DNA of 64,000 bases from Flavobacterium collinsii. GTDB lineage: Bacteria > Bacteroidota > Bacteroidia > Flavobacteriales > Flavobacteriaceae. Under the pieces are notes generated by a model. It did not search any database, was not told the DNA's origin, and saw only the letters and a list, made by a program, of their open reading frames with translations. The translations under genes and the position numbers were made by a program. Location: contig NZ_CADCST010000098.1 in NCBI RefSeq assembly GCF_902804485.1, positions 112,593 to 176,592 on the forward strand, read 5' to 3'. Shown here piece after piece: positions 8,193 to 16,032 of the stretch; the first letter of the stretch is position 1; every line of letters begins with the position of its first letter.

Positions 8193-8330
8193 CTTGTAAG
8201 AACATTTAAAAATTAGTCTGCAAAAGTATGAATTTCGCAGTTGATATTAAAATTAATTTGTAAAAAAGTATTTCGTTAAGTCTTAGTTTTCAGTCTCAGT
8301 CTTCAGTGATTTAGAAACCGCATAAAAAAA

Positions 8331-8390
8331 GTCTCAGTTTTCAGTCTCAGTTTTCACTTTTTGCGAAACTGAGACTAAAAACTGAGACTG
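8331..8390. repeat. CAGTCTCAGT-family hairpin at the 3' end of leucine dehydrogenase
   Basis: The left arm at 8331-8356 (two CTCAGTTTTCA units) pairs with the right arm at 8365-8390 with about one mismatch. Related single units lie at 8285-8307. Similar hairpins occur at 12632, 23838 and 33206. All lie directly behind stop codons, so a terminator or mRNA-end role is plausible. Confidence 0.75.
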
Positions 8391-8403
8391 TTAACTTAAA
8401 AAA

Positions 8404-9510
8404 TTATTTTTTAGCGTTTTCAATTCTTCTCAAATCGATACGATTTTGAGCAATTGTAAGCGCTGCTTTGTGTGTTGTCATTCCGTTTTTCACAGCGTAA
8501 TCGATAATCTCTAAAGTTGTATTATAGATATTTTCGGTTTTTGTCATGATTTCAGCTTTACCGTAATGCTCTAATTCAGCATATACGTTGATAATTCCAC
8601 CAGCGTTGATTAAGAAATCAGGAGCATATAAAATACCTCTTTCTTGTAATCTTGCTCCGTGAATATTTTCGTCAGCCAACTGATTGTTAGCTGCTCCTGC
8701 AATAACTTTAGCTTTAATTTTATCTACTGTTGCATCATTAATGATTGCTCCCATAGCACATGGTGCATAAATATCAACATCAGCTGTATACAAATCTTCA
8801 CCAGAATAGATTGAAGCATTGTATTTTGAAGCTACCTGATATAATTTCTCTTCATTGATATCAGTAATTGTAACGATTGCTCCTTCTTTAGTTAAATACT
8901 CTACTAAAGCTTCACCTACGTGACCAATTCCCTGAACTAAAACTTTTTTACCTTCTAAAACATCAGTACCAAACTGACTTTTAGCAGCAGCTTTCATTCC
9001 TAAATAAACACCGTAAGCTGTTATTGGAGAAGGATTTCCTGAACCACCTCTTTCTTCAGAAATACCCGTAACATAAGGCGTTACATCTCTAACAGTGTCC
9101 ATATCTTTTGTTTCCATTCCAACATCCTCAGCAGTAATATATCTACCACCTAAGGAGTGAACAAACTCACCAAACTTACGCATTAATTCAGGTGTTTTTT
9201 GCGTTTTAGCATCACCAATAATTACTGCTTTACCTCCACCGATATTTAATCCGGTAATAGCAGATTTATATGTCATACCTCTTGAAAGACGCAAAACATC
9301 GTTTAATGCTTCCCATTCAGTATTGTAATTCCACATTCTAGTACCTCCCAAAGCTGGTCCCATAACCGAATTATGAATACCAATAATTGCTTTTAAACCT
9401 GTATCTTTGTCGTTGCAAAATACAATTTGTTCGTGATCGTCAAAAGACAATTGACCAAAAACAGGATCCATTTTTTGAAGTTCTTTTCCAGTTGCGAAAG
9501 TTGCATCCAT
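8404..9510 (-). CDS. Leucine dehydrogenase-type amino acid dehydrogenase
   Basis: This is an NAD-dependent Glu/Leu/Phe/Val dehydrogenase family enzyme of 368 residues that interconverts branched-chain amino acids and 2-oxo acids. Key motifs are GPALGGTRMW (51-60), MTYKSAITGL with Lys82, GGGKAVI with the catalytic Lys94, and the Rossmann motif GIGHVG (194-199). The length and the GPALGGTRMW motif point to the leucine/valine/phenylalanine subgroup rather than glutamate dehydrogenase; substrate is inferred. It stands alone on the minus strand with its own promoter at 9561-9568, and a hairpin repeat lies just past its stop. Confidence 0.9.
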   Translation of the reverse strand: MDATFATGKELQKMDPVFGQLSFDDHEQIVFCNDKDTGLKAIIGIHNSVMGPALGGTRMWNYNTEWEALNDVLRLSRGMTYKSAITGLNIGGGKAVIIGDAKTQKTPELMRKFGEFVHSLGGRYITAEDVGMETKDMDTVRDVTPYVTGISEERGGSGNPSPITAYGVYLGMKAAAKSQFGTDVLEGKKVLVQGIGHVGEALVEYLTKEGAIVTITDINEEKLYQVASKYNASIYSGEDLYTADVDIYAPCAMGAIINDATVDKIKAKVIAGAANNQLADENIHGARLQERGILYAPDFLINAGGIINVYAELEHYGKAEIMTKTENIYNTTLEIIDYAVKNGMTTHKAALTIAQNRIDLRRIENAKK

Positions 9511-9560
9511 AGCGCTACTATATTATTTGTTAAAATTATGAATTTGTCAAAAAGACTTCT

Positions 9561-9568
9561 CAAATTTA
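9561..9568 (-). promoter_or_regulatory. -7 box of leucine dehydrogenase (TAAATTTG on minus strand)
   Basis: It is a perfect TAnnTTTG match 50 bp upstream of the start codon. The -33 element is not clear. Confidence 0.45.
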
Positions 9569-9714
9569 TACAAAAAATATACATGTGCTAATTTATTATC
9601 TTTAAAATAACAATCTAACAATCGTTTTGTTTTGATAAATTTATACATTACATTAATTTTTATTCATAATATTTTACAAAATCAAAACATTTTAACATTG
9701 AATCTCTTAAAAAA

Positions 9715-11493
9715 ATGAAAGAATTAAGTTATTTAAACAAATATTTTATCAAATATAAATATAGTTTCTCTTTAGGAATTTTAATCACTATAATCGCACA
9801 AATATTCTCTTTATTCACTCCAAAGTTAATTAGCAAGTCGCTAAATGCCATTGAAAAGTTTGATAAATTACCCGAAGCCGATCAGACTTCTCAAATAGTT
9901 ATCAATACTTACCGCGAAGGATTAATTCATAACGTACTGCTAATCATAGCTACTACCATTGTTGCCGGTTTTCTAACGTTCTTAATGCGTCAGACTTTAA
10001 TTGTAATGTCACGTCATATCGAGTTTGATTTAAAAAATGAGGTTTTCAAACAATATGAAAAACTCTCGCAGAACTTTTACAAACAAAATCGCACCGGAGA
10101 TTTAATGAACCGTATTAGCGAAGATGTTTCAAAAGTTCGTATGTATGTGGGCCCTGCGGTAATGTATACTATCAATACTTTTATTCGTTTCGCCATTGTC
10201 ATTATATATATGTATAATGTTTCACCATTACTGACACTTTATACTATTTTACCTTTACCAATTCTTTCCTATTGCATTTTCAAACTAAGTTCAGAAATCA
10301 ATAAAAGAAGCACCACCTTTCAACAGTATTTATCTAAAGTATCCAGTTTTACGCAGGAAATTTTTTCGGGTATCCGAGTTATAAAAGCCAACTCACTGGA
10401 GAATCAGCACCAGAACAATATGATCGCTTTGGCGGATGAAAGCAAAAAAAAGAGTTTAGATTTAGCCAAAGTTCAATCCCTATTTGGCCCTTTGATGATT
10501 GCCTTAATCGGAATCAGTAATCTGGTGGTAATCTATTTTGGCGGTGTAATGTACATTAACGGAACGATTCCGAATATCGGTACTATTGCCGAATTTATTC
10601 TATATGTGAACATGCTAACCTGGCCTGTGGCTTCATTAGGATGGGTTTCGTCTATGGTTCAGGAGGCAGAAGCGTCACAGAAGCGTTTAAACGAATTTTT
10701 AAAGATTGAGCCTGAAATAAAAAACAAAAACGAAAATCATTCTGACATTCAGGGCACGATTGCCTTTGAAAATGTAAGTTATACCTATGAAGACACCAAT
10801 ATCGAGGCACTGAAAAATGTTACTTTTACAGTCAAAAAAGGAGAAACATTGGCCATTTTAGGAAAAACAGGCTCCGGAAAATCTACAATATTATCGCTCA
10901 TCTCACGTTTGTATGATGTAACCGAGGGTAAAATCACGATCGACCAGAACGAAATCAGCAGTTTAAACCTGTATGATTTGCGAAATAATGTTGGCATTGT
11001 ACCTCAAGACGCTTTTTTATTTTCGGACACTATTAAAAACAATATAAAATTTGGTAATCAGGACGCTACAGATGAAGAAGTAATCGAGGCCGCCAAGAAT
11101 GCGGTAGTTCACGATAATATTATTGCTTTTAACAAACAATACGACACGATTTTGGGAGAAAGAGGGATCACTCTCTCTGGCGGACAAAAGCAACGTGTGT
11201 CTATTGCGCGCGCCATTATTAAAAATCCGGCAATTTTACTTTTTGACGATTGTTTGTCGGCAGTAGATACAGAAACAGAAGAAACGATTTTAAGCAATTT
11301 ATTTGAAATTTGTAAAGATAAAACTACAATTATAGTAAGTCACCGGGTATCATCTGCAAAGAACGCCGATAAAATAATCATCCTGGAAGACGGTAGGATC
11401 ATTCAACAAGGCTCTCATAATCAATTAATAAATCAGGAAGGCTATTATGCATCGTTATATTTAAAACAACTTTCGGAAAAAGAATTACTTTAA
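9715..11493 (+). CDS. ABC exporter half-transporter (membrane domain fused to ATPase)
   Basis: The protein has 592 residues: a six-helix type I exporter domain (about 15-315) followed by the nucleotide-binding domain (about 345-585). Walker A is GKTGSGKST (383-391), the signature is LSGGQ (487-491), Walker B is ILLFDD (507-512), and the switch histidine is His543. The residue after the Walker B aspartate, normally the catalytic Glu, is Asp512 (DDCLSAVD). This resembles MdlA/MdlB-type and heterodimeric exporters with a degenerate site. No partner half-transporter is adjacent. The exported substrate cannot be told from sequence; lipid or drug export is usual for the MsbA-like group. Confidence 0.9.
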   Translation: MKELSYLNKYFIKYKYSFSLGILITIIAQIFSLFTPKLISKSLNAIEKFDKLPEADQTSQIVINTYREGLIHNVLLIIATTIVAGFLTFLMRQTLIVMSRHIEFDLKNEVFKQYEKLSQNFYKQNRTGDLMNRISEDVSKVRMYVGPAVMYTINTFIRFAIVIIYMYNVSPLLTLYTILPLPILSYCIFKLSSEINKRSTTFQQYLSKVSSFTQEIFSGIRVIKANSLENQHQNNMIALADESKKKSLDLAKVQSLFGPLMIALIGISNLVVIYFGGVMYINGTIPNIGTIAEFILYVNMLTWPVASLGWVSSMVQEAEASQKRLNEFLKIEPEIKNKNENHSDIQGTIAFENVSYTYEDTNIEALKNVTFTVKKGETLAILGKTGSGKSTILSLISRLYDVTEGKITIDQNEISSLNLYDLRNNVGIVPQDAFLFSDTIKNNIKFGNQDATDEEVIEAAKNAVVHDNIIAFNKQYDTILGERGITLSGGQKQRVSIARAIIKNPAILLFDDCLSAVDTETEETILSNLFEICKDKTTIIVSHRVSSAKNADKIIILEDGRIIQQGSHNQLINQEGYYASLYLKQLSEKELL

Positions 11494-11546
11494 TTGTTGC
11501 GTAATCGATAATTTTTTATGATTTTTGAGTACTATTAATTCCAAAA

Positions 11547-11930
11547 ATGATAGAACGTATTATGAGAGAAAATGACATGTTAGAAAAAGAAGAGATTTTT
11601 TCTAAAGTATTACGAGCAGGAAGAAGAACTTATTTCTTTGATGTGAGAGCTACTAAAGCTGACGATTATTATATCACAATTACCGAAAGTAAAAAATTTA
11701 CTGAGGAGGATGGTTCTTTTCATTTTAAAAAACACAAAATCTACTTGTACAAAGAAGACTTTAGTGCTTTTGCCGAAATACTAGAAGAAATGACTTCGTA
11801 CGTCTTGAACCACAAAGGCGAAGAAGTAATTTCTGAAAGACACCAAAAAGATTTCAAAAAAGAATACGGTTCTGACAAACCCGAAGGGCAAAGAACCAGT
11901 TTTACCGATATTGATTTTGACGATATTTAG
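11547..11930 (+). CDS. PUR-alpha-like nucleic-acid-binding protein (DUF3276)
   Basis: The protein has 127 residues. The core LRAGRRTYFFDVRATKADDYYITITESKK, with the later KHKIYLYKEDF, is the single PUR repeat of the DUF3276 family, which binds single-stranded DNA or RNA. The tail is acidic (TDIDFDDI). Alternative starts at 11562 or 11577 (MLEKEE) would remove 5 or 10 residues and cannot be excluded. It lies 53 bp downstream of the ABC exporter and is followed by a terminator at 11956. Its physiological role in Bacteroidota is not established. Confidence 0.88.
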   Translation: MIERIMRENDMLEKEEIFSKVLRAGRRTYFFDVRATKADDYYITITESKKFTEEDGSFHFKKHKIYLYKEDFSAFAEILEEMTSYVLNHKGEEVISERHQKDFKKEYGSDKPEGQRTSFTDIDFDDI

Positions 11931-11955
11931 TCAAAAAATTACTTTTTAAAAGTTT

Positions 11956-11989
11956 AAGTCCATTCTGTTTGACATTTTGGACTTTTTTT
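11956..11989 (+). terminator. Terminator after the PUR-alpha-like gene
   Basis: The stem AAGTCCA/TGGACTT has a 15-nt loop and is followed by a run of T (11983-11989). Confidence 0.7.
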
Positions 11990-12075
11990 AAATCTTTAAA
12001 CTCGACCATTTTAGTCGATATTTATCTATTGTCCGATAGAGACGATATTCAAATATTTTTATAAAAACACCAGAA

Positions 12076-12621
12076 ATGGAAACGCAACTATTAATTCTAC
12101 CTGGACTTGGAAATTCTGGGGACAAACACTGGCAAACGTTTTGGCATAAAAAGTTCAAAAATGCAACTCGAATTGTTCACGATGAGTGGGACGAGCCTAT
12201 CCGTGAGGAATGGCTTAAACGCTTAAACGAAGAAATTTCAAAACTGAACAGCCCTACTGTACTTGTAGCGCATAGTTTAGCTGTTTCACTTGTCCTGCAC
12301 TGGGCACAGACAAACCAAAATCCAAATATTGTTGGAGCCTTGCTCGTAGCTCCTGCCGATGTAGATTCACCTCAACATACCCCCGATTCTATTCGGAACT
12401 TTTCGCCAATGCCCATTTCAAAATTGCCTTTTCCATCAATTGTAGTAGCAAGCGAAAATGATCCTTACGCGACTTTTGAAAGAAAAAAATATTTTGCCGA
12501 AATGTGGGGAAGTGATTTGGTTAACGTAGGACAAAAAGGACACATCAACTCCGATTCAGACTTAAAATACTGGGAAGAAGGACAATTGATTTTGGAACAA
12601 TTGATCGAGAAAATTGGATAG
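12076..12621 (+). CDS. RBBP9/YdeN-type serine hydrolase
   Basis: The protein has 181 residues, the usual size for the Ser_hydrolase (RBBP9/YdeN) branch of the alpha/beta-hydrolase fold. The start LLILPGLGNSGDKHWQTFW is the family signature. The putative triad is Ser67 (AHSLA), Asp129 (ASENDPY) and His156 (GQKGHIN). The nucleophile elbow A-H-S-L-A is slightly unusual compared with GHSLG. Substrate unknown, cytoplasmic. It converges with csaA, and the 80-bp gap holds a hairpin repeat. Confidence 0.88.
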   Translation: METQLLILPGLGNSGDKHWQTFWHKKFKNATRIVHDEWDEPIREEWLKRLNEEISKLNSPTVLVAHSLAVSLVLHWAQTNQNPNIVGALLVAPADVDSPQHTPDSIRNFSPMPISKLPFPSIVVASENDPYATFERKKYFAEMWGSDLVNVGQKGHINSDSDLKYWEEGQLILEQLIEKIG

Positions 12622-12698
12622 TTCTCAGTCACAGTCTCAGTTTGCAGTCGCATACTGAAAACTGAGACTGTAAACTGAAACTGTAAACTGCGACTAAA
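12622..12698. repeat. CAGTCTCAGT-family hairpin between convergent genes
   Basis: The left arm CAGTCTCAGTTTGCAGT (12632-12648) pairs with 12654-12670 over 17 bp with one mismatch and a 5-nt loop. More CTGAAACTG/CTGTAAACTG units follow to 12695. It fills the gap between two converging stop codons, the expected place for a bidirectional terminator. Confidence 0.8.
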
Positions 12699-12703
12699 AA
12701 AAA

Positions 12704-13039
12704 TCACCCGATTCTTAATCCGTTTTCTATTTTAAAATCGGGAGCGAGTAAAATAACATCTCCTTCCTTGCCTATGGCGCCAAGAACCAGACATTCGCTC
12801 ATAAATTTTCCAATTTGTTTTCTGGGAAAATTTACTACTGAGATAATTTGTCGGTTTAACAAATCTTCTTTTTTATAATGTGTCGTTATCTGGGCGGATG
12901 ATTTACGGATTCCAATTTCAGAACCAAAATCAATCGTAAGCTGATAGGCCGGTTTTCTTGCTTCGGGGAAATCATTTACTTCAATAATAGTTCCGACACG
13001 CATATCTGTTTTTTCAAATTCATTCCAGGTTAAGTCCAT
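12704..13039 (-). CDS. csaA: CsaA-like tRNA-binding OB-fold protein
   Basis: The protein has 111 residues. It matches CsaA throughout: TDMRVGTIIEVNDFPEARKP, YQLTIDFG, GIRKSSAQIT, VVNFPRKQIGKFMSECLVLGA and a C-terminal ILLAPDFKIENGLRIG. CsaA is a dimeric OB-fold protein related to the tRNA-binding domain of methionyl-tRNA synthetase. In Bacillus it was described as a secretion-related chaperone. It is a single-gene unit convergent with the serine hydrolase. Confidence 0.92.
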   Translation of the reverse strand: MDLTWNEFEKTDMRVGTIIEVNDFPEARKPAYQLTIDFGSEIGIRKSSAQITTHYKKEDLLNRQIISVVNFPRKQIGKFMSECLVLGAIGKEGDVILLAPDFKIENGLRIG

Positions 13040-13173
13040 TTTTGCTTCAGTATTTGATGATTTACAAACCTATTAATTTTGTAATTATTATCCCTAATTC
13101 TATAACTGCTTTTTTTGAGTAGCTTCTAACTTTACGCATCAAATTGGTACGCTAACGCAAAAAAAATATAAAA

Positions 13174-14067
13174 ATGGAAAATAACACCCTAAATAACAGT
13201 ACCTCCCTTAGAGATTCTGACTTTGATATTCAACTTTTAAATACCGATAAATATATAGAAACTGCCAAAAACATAAAGCTATACGTAAAAGATTACGGAA
13301 AAGGTAAACCGGTAATTCTAATTCATGGCTGGCCGCTTTCGAATGAAATGTGGGAATATCAAATTGATTTTCTGGTTCAGAATAATTATCGCGTCATCGC
13401 TTATGACCGTCGTGGATTTGGCAAGTCATCACAACCTTACGACGGCTATGATTATGATACGCTAACTGATGATTTAAAAGAAATAATAGAGCAACTTCAA
13501 TTAGAAAACGTTACTCTCGTAGGATTCTCAATGGGCGGTGGTGAAGTGGTTCGCTACTTTAGTCGTTATGGTGGTAAAGCCGTTACAAAAGCCGCATTAA
13601 TTTCTTCTATCATTCCGTTCTTATTACAAACCCATGATAATCCTGATGGACATCCGAAAGAGAAAAGTGAAATTACAGCAAATACCATCAAAGAAGACCG
13701 AATTGGTTTTATTGATAATTTTGGCAAGACCTTTTTTGGTATCAACATCATCAACAGACCTTTAAGCACGCCCCTATTAGAATACTACAGAATGTTGTGT
13801 TCTTTTGCTTCACCGCGTGCTACGTTAAAATGTGCCGAATCTTTTTCTTTCACTGATTTTAGGGACGAACTGGATACTGTAAAAGTGCCTACTTTAATTA
13901 TCCATGGTGATGATGACAAAATTGTGCCTATTGATCTTACCTCAAAAAAAGCAGCCAAAGCCATTTCTGAAAATAACTTTATTATTTATGAAGGCGCGCC
14001 ACATGGTTTATTTTACACTCATAAAGATAAATTAAACAAAGATTTATTAGACTTTTTAAACGCCTAA
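13174..14067 (+). CDS. Alpha/beta hydrolase, non-heme haloperoxidase-like
   Basis: The protein has 297 residues with an N-terminal extension of about 30 polar residues that is not typical of the family. The core has the oxyanion motif HGWPLS (51-56), YDRRGFGKSSQP, the nucleophile elbow GFSMGGGE with Ser119, the acid Asp248 (HGDDDKIVP) and His277 (GAPHGL). This is the pattern of cofactor-free chloroperoxidases and related esterases; the real reaction is probably ester hydrolysis, but the substrate is unknown. No signal peptide is seen. A long hairpin lies just after the stop. Confidence 0.88.
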   Translation: MENNTLNNSTSLRDSDFDIQLLNTDKYIETAKNIKLYVKDYGKGKPVILIHGWPLSNEMWEYQIDFLVQNNYRVIAYDRRGFGKSSQPYDGYDYDTLTDDLKEIIEQLQLENVTLVGFSMGGGEVVRYFSRYGGKAVTKAALISSIIPFLLQTHDNPDGHPKEKSEITANTIKEDRIGFIDNFGKTFFGINIINRPLSTPLLEYYRMLCSFASPRATLKCAESFSFTDFRDELDTVKVPTLIIHGDDDKIVPIDLTSKKAAKAISENNFIIYEGAPHGLFYTHKDKLNKDLLDFLNA

Positions 14068-14079
14068 TTTATTCCAACT

Positions 14080-14154
14080 ACCACAGATTAATACAATTCT
14101 GATGATTTTCCAGCTGCTCGCTAGCAATGCTGTTTAAATTGTATAATCTGTGGT
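14080..14154. repeat. Long hairpin of the CCACAGATTA type after the hydrolase gene
   Basis: ACCACAGATTAATACAATT (14080-14098) pairs with its near-complement at 14137-14154 (one bulged base) across a 38-nt loop. The arm core recurs as CCACAGATTATCAGGATTA near 52046. It lies 12 bp past a stop codon and there is no poly-T. Confidence 0.6.
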
Positions 14155-14230
14155 GAAAAATCAAAAACAGGGCTATACGCTTTCTTTTACAGAACTTTAA
14201 AGCTATTTTTGAGGAACTTATTTCTACAAA

Positions 14231-14794
14231 ATGGCACGAACTCCTTCAAATATGATTCCCCTTGGAACAATTGCTCCTGGATTCAAATTACGAGATACCA
14301 ATTCTAATAATGTTTATTCATTTGAAGATTTGAGAGGATCAAAAGGCACTTTGGTTATTTTTATTTGCAACCACTGTCCGTTTGTACTTCATGTTATTAA
14401 GGAGGTTGTAATGATTGCCAATGATTATCGTGTACAAGGAATAGGTGTTATTGCGATTTCCAGTAATGATATCGAAAAGTATCCGCAAGATGCTCCTGAA
14501 TTAATGACTGAATTTGCTTTTCAGAATAAGATCGATTTTCCGTATTTGTATGACGAAAGTCAGGACGTTGCCAAAGCTTATGAAGCCGCCTGTACTCCTG
14601 ATTTTTATTTATTTGACAATCAGGATCGCCTGTTTTACAGAGGTCAATTAGACGATTCGAGACCTGGGAATGGGATTCCGCTTAGCGGAAGTGATCTTCG
14701 TAGCGCTATTGATGCCCTTATTTACAACAGAAGTTTAAAAAATCCTCAAAAACCAAGTATTGGCTGTAACATCAAATGGAAAACAACTCTTTAG
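14231..14794 (+). CDS. Thioredoxin-fold protein of the AhpC/redoxin type
   Basis: The protein has 187 residues. After APGFKLRDTNSNNVYSFEDL it has VIFICNHCPFVLHV, with Cys46 and Cys49 in a C-x2-C arrangement at the peroxiredoxin position. It then has ISSNDIEKYPQDAPE, a third cysteine in AACTPDFYLFD (Cys121) and RGQLDDSRPGNGIPL. This matches the family often annotated as thioredoxin family protein with CNHCPF. It is probably a cytoplasmic thiol-disulfide or peroxide reductase; the reaction is not established. A leader-like region lies downstream. Confidence 0.85.
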   Translation: MARTPSNMIPLGTIAPGFKLRDTNSNNVYSFEDLRGSKGTLVIFICNHCPFVLHVIKEVVMIANDYRVQGIGVIAISSNDIEKYPQDAPELMTEFAFQNKIDFPYLYDESQDVAKAYEAACTPDFYLFDNQDRLFYRGQLDDSRPGNGIPLSGSDLRSAIDALIYNRSLKNPQKPSIGCNIKWKTTL

Positions 14795-14845
14795 TGTTTT
14801 CAAAAAGTTTGCTTATCTTTACCAATCCAATTAATTATTTTCCTA

Positions 14846-14950
14846 GTGATTACTATCAATCTATTTGCAGCTTCCTCGCTATCGTTTTCTCTTATGAGAA
14901 GAACGCTTACTGCTGTATTTACTTCACATAGTAAGGCCTTTATCAATTAG
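14846..14950 (+). CDS. Possible 34-codon leader ORF upstream of the GreA-like gene
   Basis: A GTG-start ORF of 34 codons begins ITINLFAASSLSFS and is rich in Ser, Leu, Thr and Phe. Its TAG stop (14948-14950) lies directly at the base of two overlapping hairpins. A near-consensus -7 box (TATCTTTA, 14814-14821) precedes it. There is no independent evidence of translation, and an ORF of this size can occur by chance. Confidence 0.3.
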   Translation: MITINLFAASSLSFSLMRRTLTAVFTSHSKAFIN

Positions 14951-14951
14951 G

Positions 14952-14990
14952 CCTCCGTCTATTTCAATTTCTTCTCTCAGACGGAGGATT
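14952..14990 (+). terminator. Terminator hairpin overlapping a possible antiterminator
   Basis: CCTCCGTCT (14952-14960) pairs perfectly with AGACGGAGG (14979-14987) and is followed by ATTTATTTATT. An alternative helix pairs AGGCCT (14934-14939) with AGGCCT (14949-14954) and shares bases 14952-14954, so the two structures exclude each other. It may end the upstream gene or attenuate the downstream one. Confidence 0.6.
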
Positions 14991-15122
14991 TATTTATTAG
15001 TTTTCAGCTACAACTTGTAGTCTTCTGTCGCAGTCTCCTTTTAAAGGCCGCCGCTAATGACTTTCATTATAAACTGGATCTGAAAATTCCGAACATTCAA
15101 ATCACAATAAATTAGAATCGAT

Positions 15123-15518
15123 ATGAAACCAACCCCTACATTCTGTAAGACAGATTATCAGTTTTTAAGAGAATTGATACTAAAAAGTAAAAACACAACA
15201 AATGCCAAAGAAATTGGACAGCTTTCGCAAGAATTAGACCGCGCCATTATCCGTAAAGAAAGTGAATTGGACGAAACCGTTATACGAATCAATTCGCAGG
15301 TCACTATTGAAGATGTAAAAGCAAATAAAAGCATGAAGATTCAGATTGTCCTCCCATCCTTTGCCGATGTAAAAGAGGGAAAAATATCTATTTTAGCACC
15401 GCTTAGTGTTGCTATTATTGGCTTTAAAGAAAATGATGTTGTCGATTGGGAATTACCGGCCGGAATAAAAACATTAAAAATAACAGCCGTTAGCAATTCA
15501 CCTGAAAGCATTTCTTAG
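15123..15518 (+). CDS. GreA/GreB (Rnk-like) C-terminal domain protein
   Basis: The protein has 131 residues. The N-terminal part (residues 10-50) is a short helical pair, and the C-terminal part (TVIRINSQVTIEDVKANKSMKIQIVLP, then ISILAPLSVAIIGFKENDVVDWELP) is the FKBP-like GreA/GreB C-terminal domain. The helical part lacks the long coiled coil with acidic tip that gives Gre factors their transcript-cleavage activity. It therefore looks like an Rnk-type RNA polymerase secondary-channel ligand rather than true GreA. It is followed by its own terminator and preceded by the possible attenuator. Confidence 0.82.
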   Translation: MKPTPTFCKTDYQFLRELILKSKNTTNAKEIGQLSQELDRAIIRKESELDETVIRINSQVTIEDVKANKSMKIQIVLPSFADVKEGKISILAPLSVAIIGFKENDVVDWELPAGIKTLKITAVSNSPESIS

Positions 15519-15524
15519 TTTTTT

Positions 15525-15553
15525 AAACACCTCCTGCGTGAAGGTGTTTTTTT
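15525..15553 (+). terminator. Terminator after the GreA-like gene
   Basis: The stem AAACACCT (15525-15532) pairs with AGGTGTTT (15542-15549) and is followed by a T run. Confidence 0.85.
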
Positions 15554-15569
15554 ATGCTTGGTTTTAAGC

Positions 15570-15606
15570 AAAAAAAAACTATCCAATCTAATATTGAATA
15601 GTTTTT
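15570..15606 (-). terminator. Terminator after the cytochrome c gene
   Basis: AAAACTATCCAAT and ATTGAATAGTTTT pair with one mismatch. On the minus strand the stem is followed by T8. Confidence 0.7.
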
Positions 15607-15628
15607 ATAAATCTAAAACACTGACCTC

Positions 15629-15940
15629 TTACAATTGAGAAGTGATATAATTTGATATTAAGGCAATTTGAGTATCATCTACCTTCGCTTTTTTCTGCAT
15701 TCTTACCAGAATTGGTTTCCAGTCTTCCTGACTAAATTTCTTCGGATCATATAGTTTGTGACATCTTGCACAACTGTTTTCGTACAAGTTTTTACCTTCC
15801 GCCAATGCAGGAGTTAATTCTGTAGTTTTTACTGTCTCTGTCACAGCCGGTGCAGCCGGTGCAACCTCAGCCGCTTTTTTAGTACCGCACGAAACCAAAA
15901 GCAACGTCACAGCAGTTAAAGTTAAGATCCTTAATTTCAT
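15629..15940 (-). CDS. Small lipoprotein cytochrome c
   Basis: The protein has 103 residues from ATG 15940; an upstream in-frame ATG at 15979 falls inside the terminator of the gene before it. It has a signal peptide with lipobox (TLLLVSCG), then an Ala/Pro/Val linker, then LAEGKNLYENSCARCHKLYDPKKF with a single CxxCH haem site. A methionine in PILVRMQKK is a candidate sixth ligand. It is probably an envelope-anchored electron carrier; the partner is unknown. It lies downstream of the immunophilin gene on the same strand but is separated from it by a terminator. Confidence 0.88.
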   Translation of the reverse strand: MKLRILTLTAVTLLLVSCGTKKAAEVAPAAPAVTETVKTTELTPALAEGKNLYENSCARCHKLYDPKKFSQEDWKPILVRMQKKAKVDDTQIALISNYITSQL

Positions 15941-15965
15941 TGTTCTTGTTTTTTTAAGTAAATAT

Positions 15966-15998
15966 AAAAAAAATCCCATTCGGCTAGCGAATGGGATT
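15966..15998 (-). terminator. Terminator after the dual immunophilin gene
   Basis: AATCCCATTCG (15972-15982) pairs perfectly over 11 bp with CGAATGGGATT (15988-15998), with a 5-nt loop. The minus strand then reads into a T run. Confidence 0.9.
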
Positions 15999-16032
15999 AC
16001 TATTTAAAACAATACTAAATTGCTGTAAAGTC

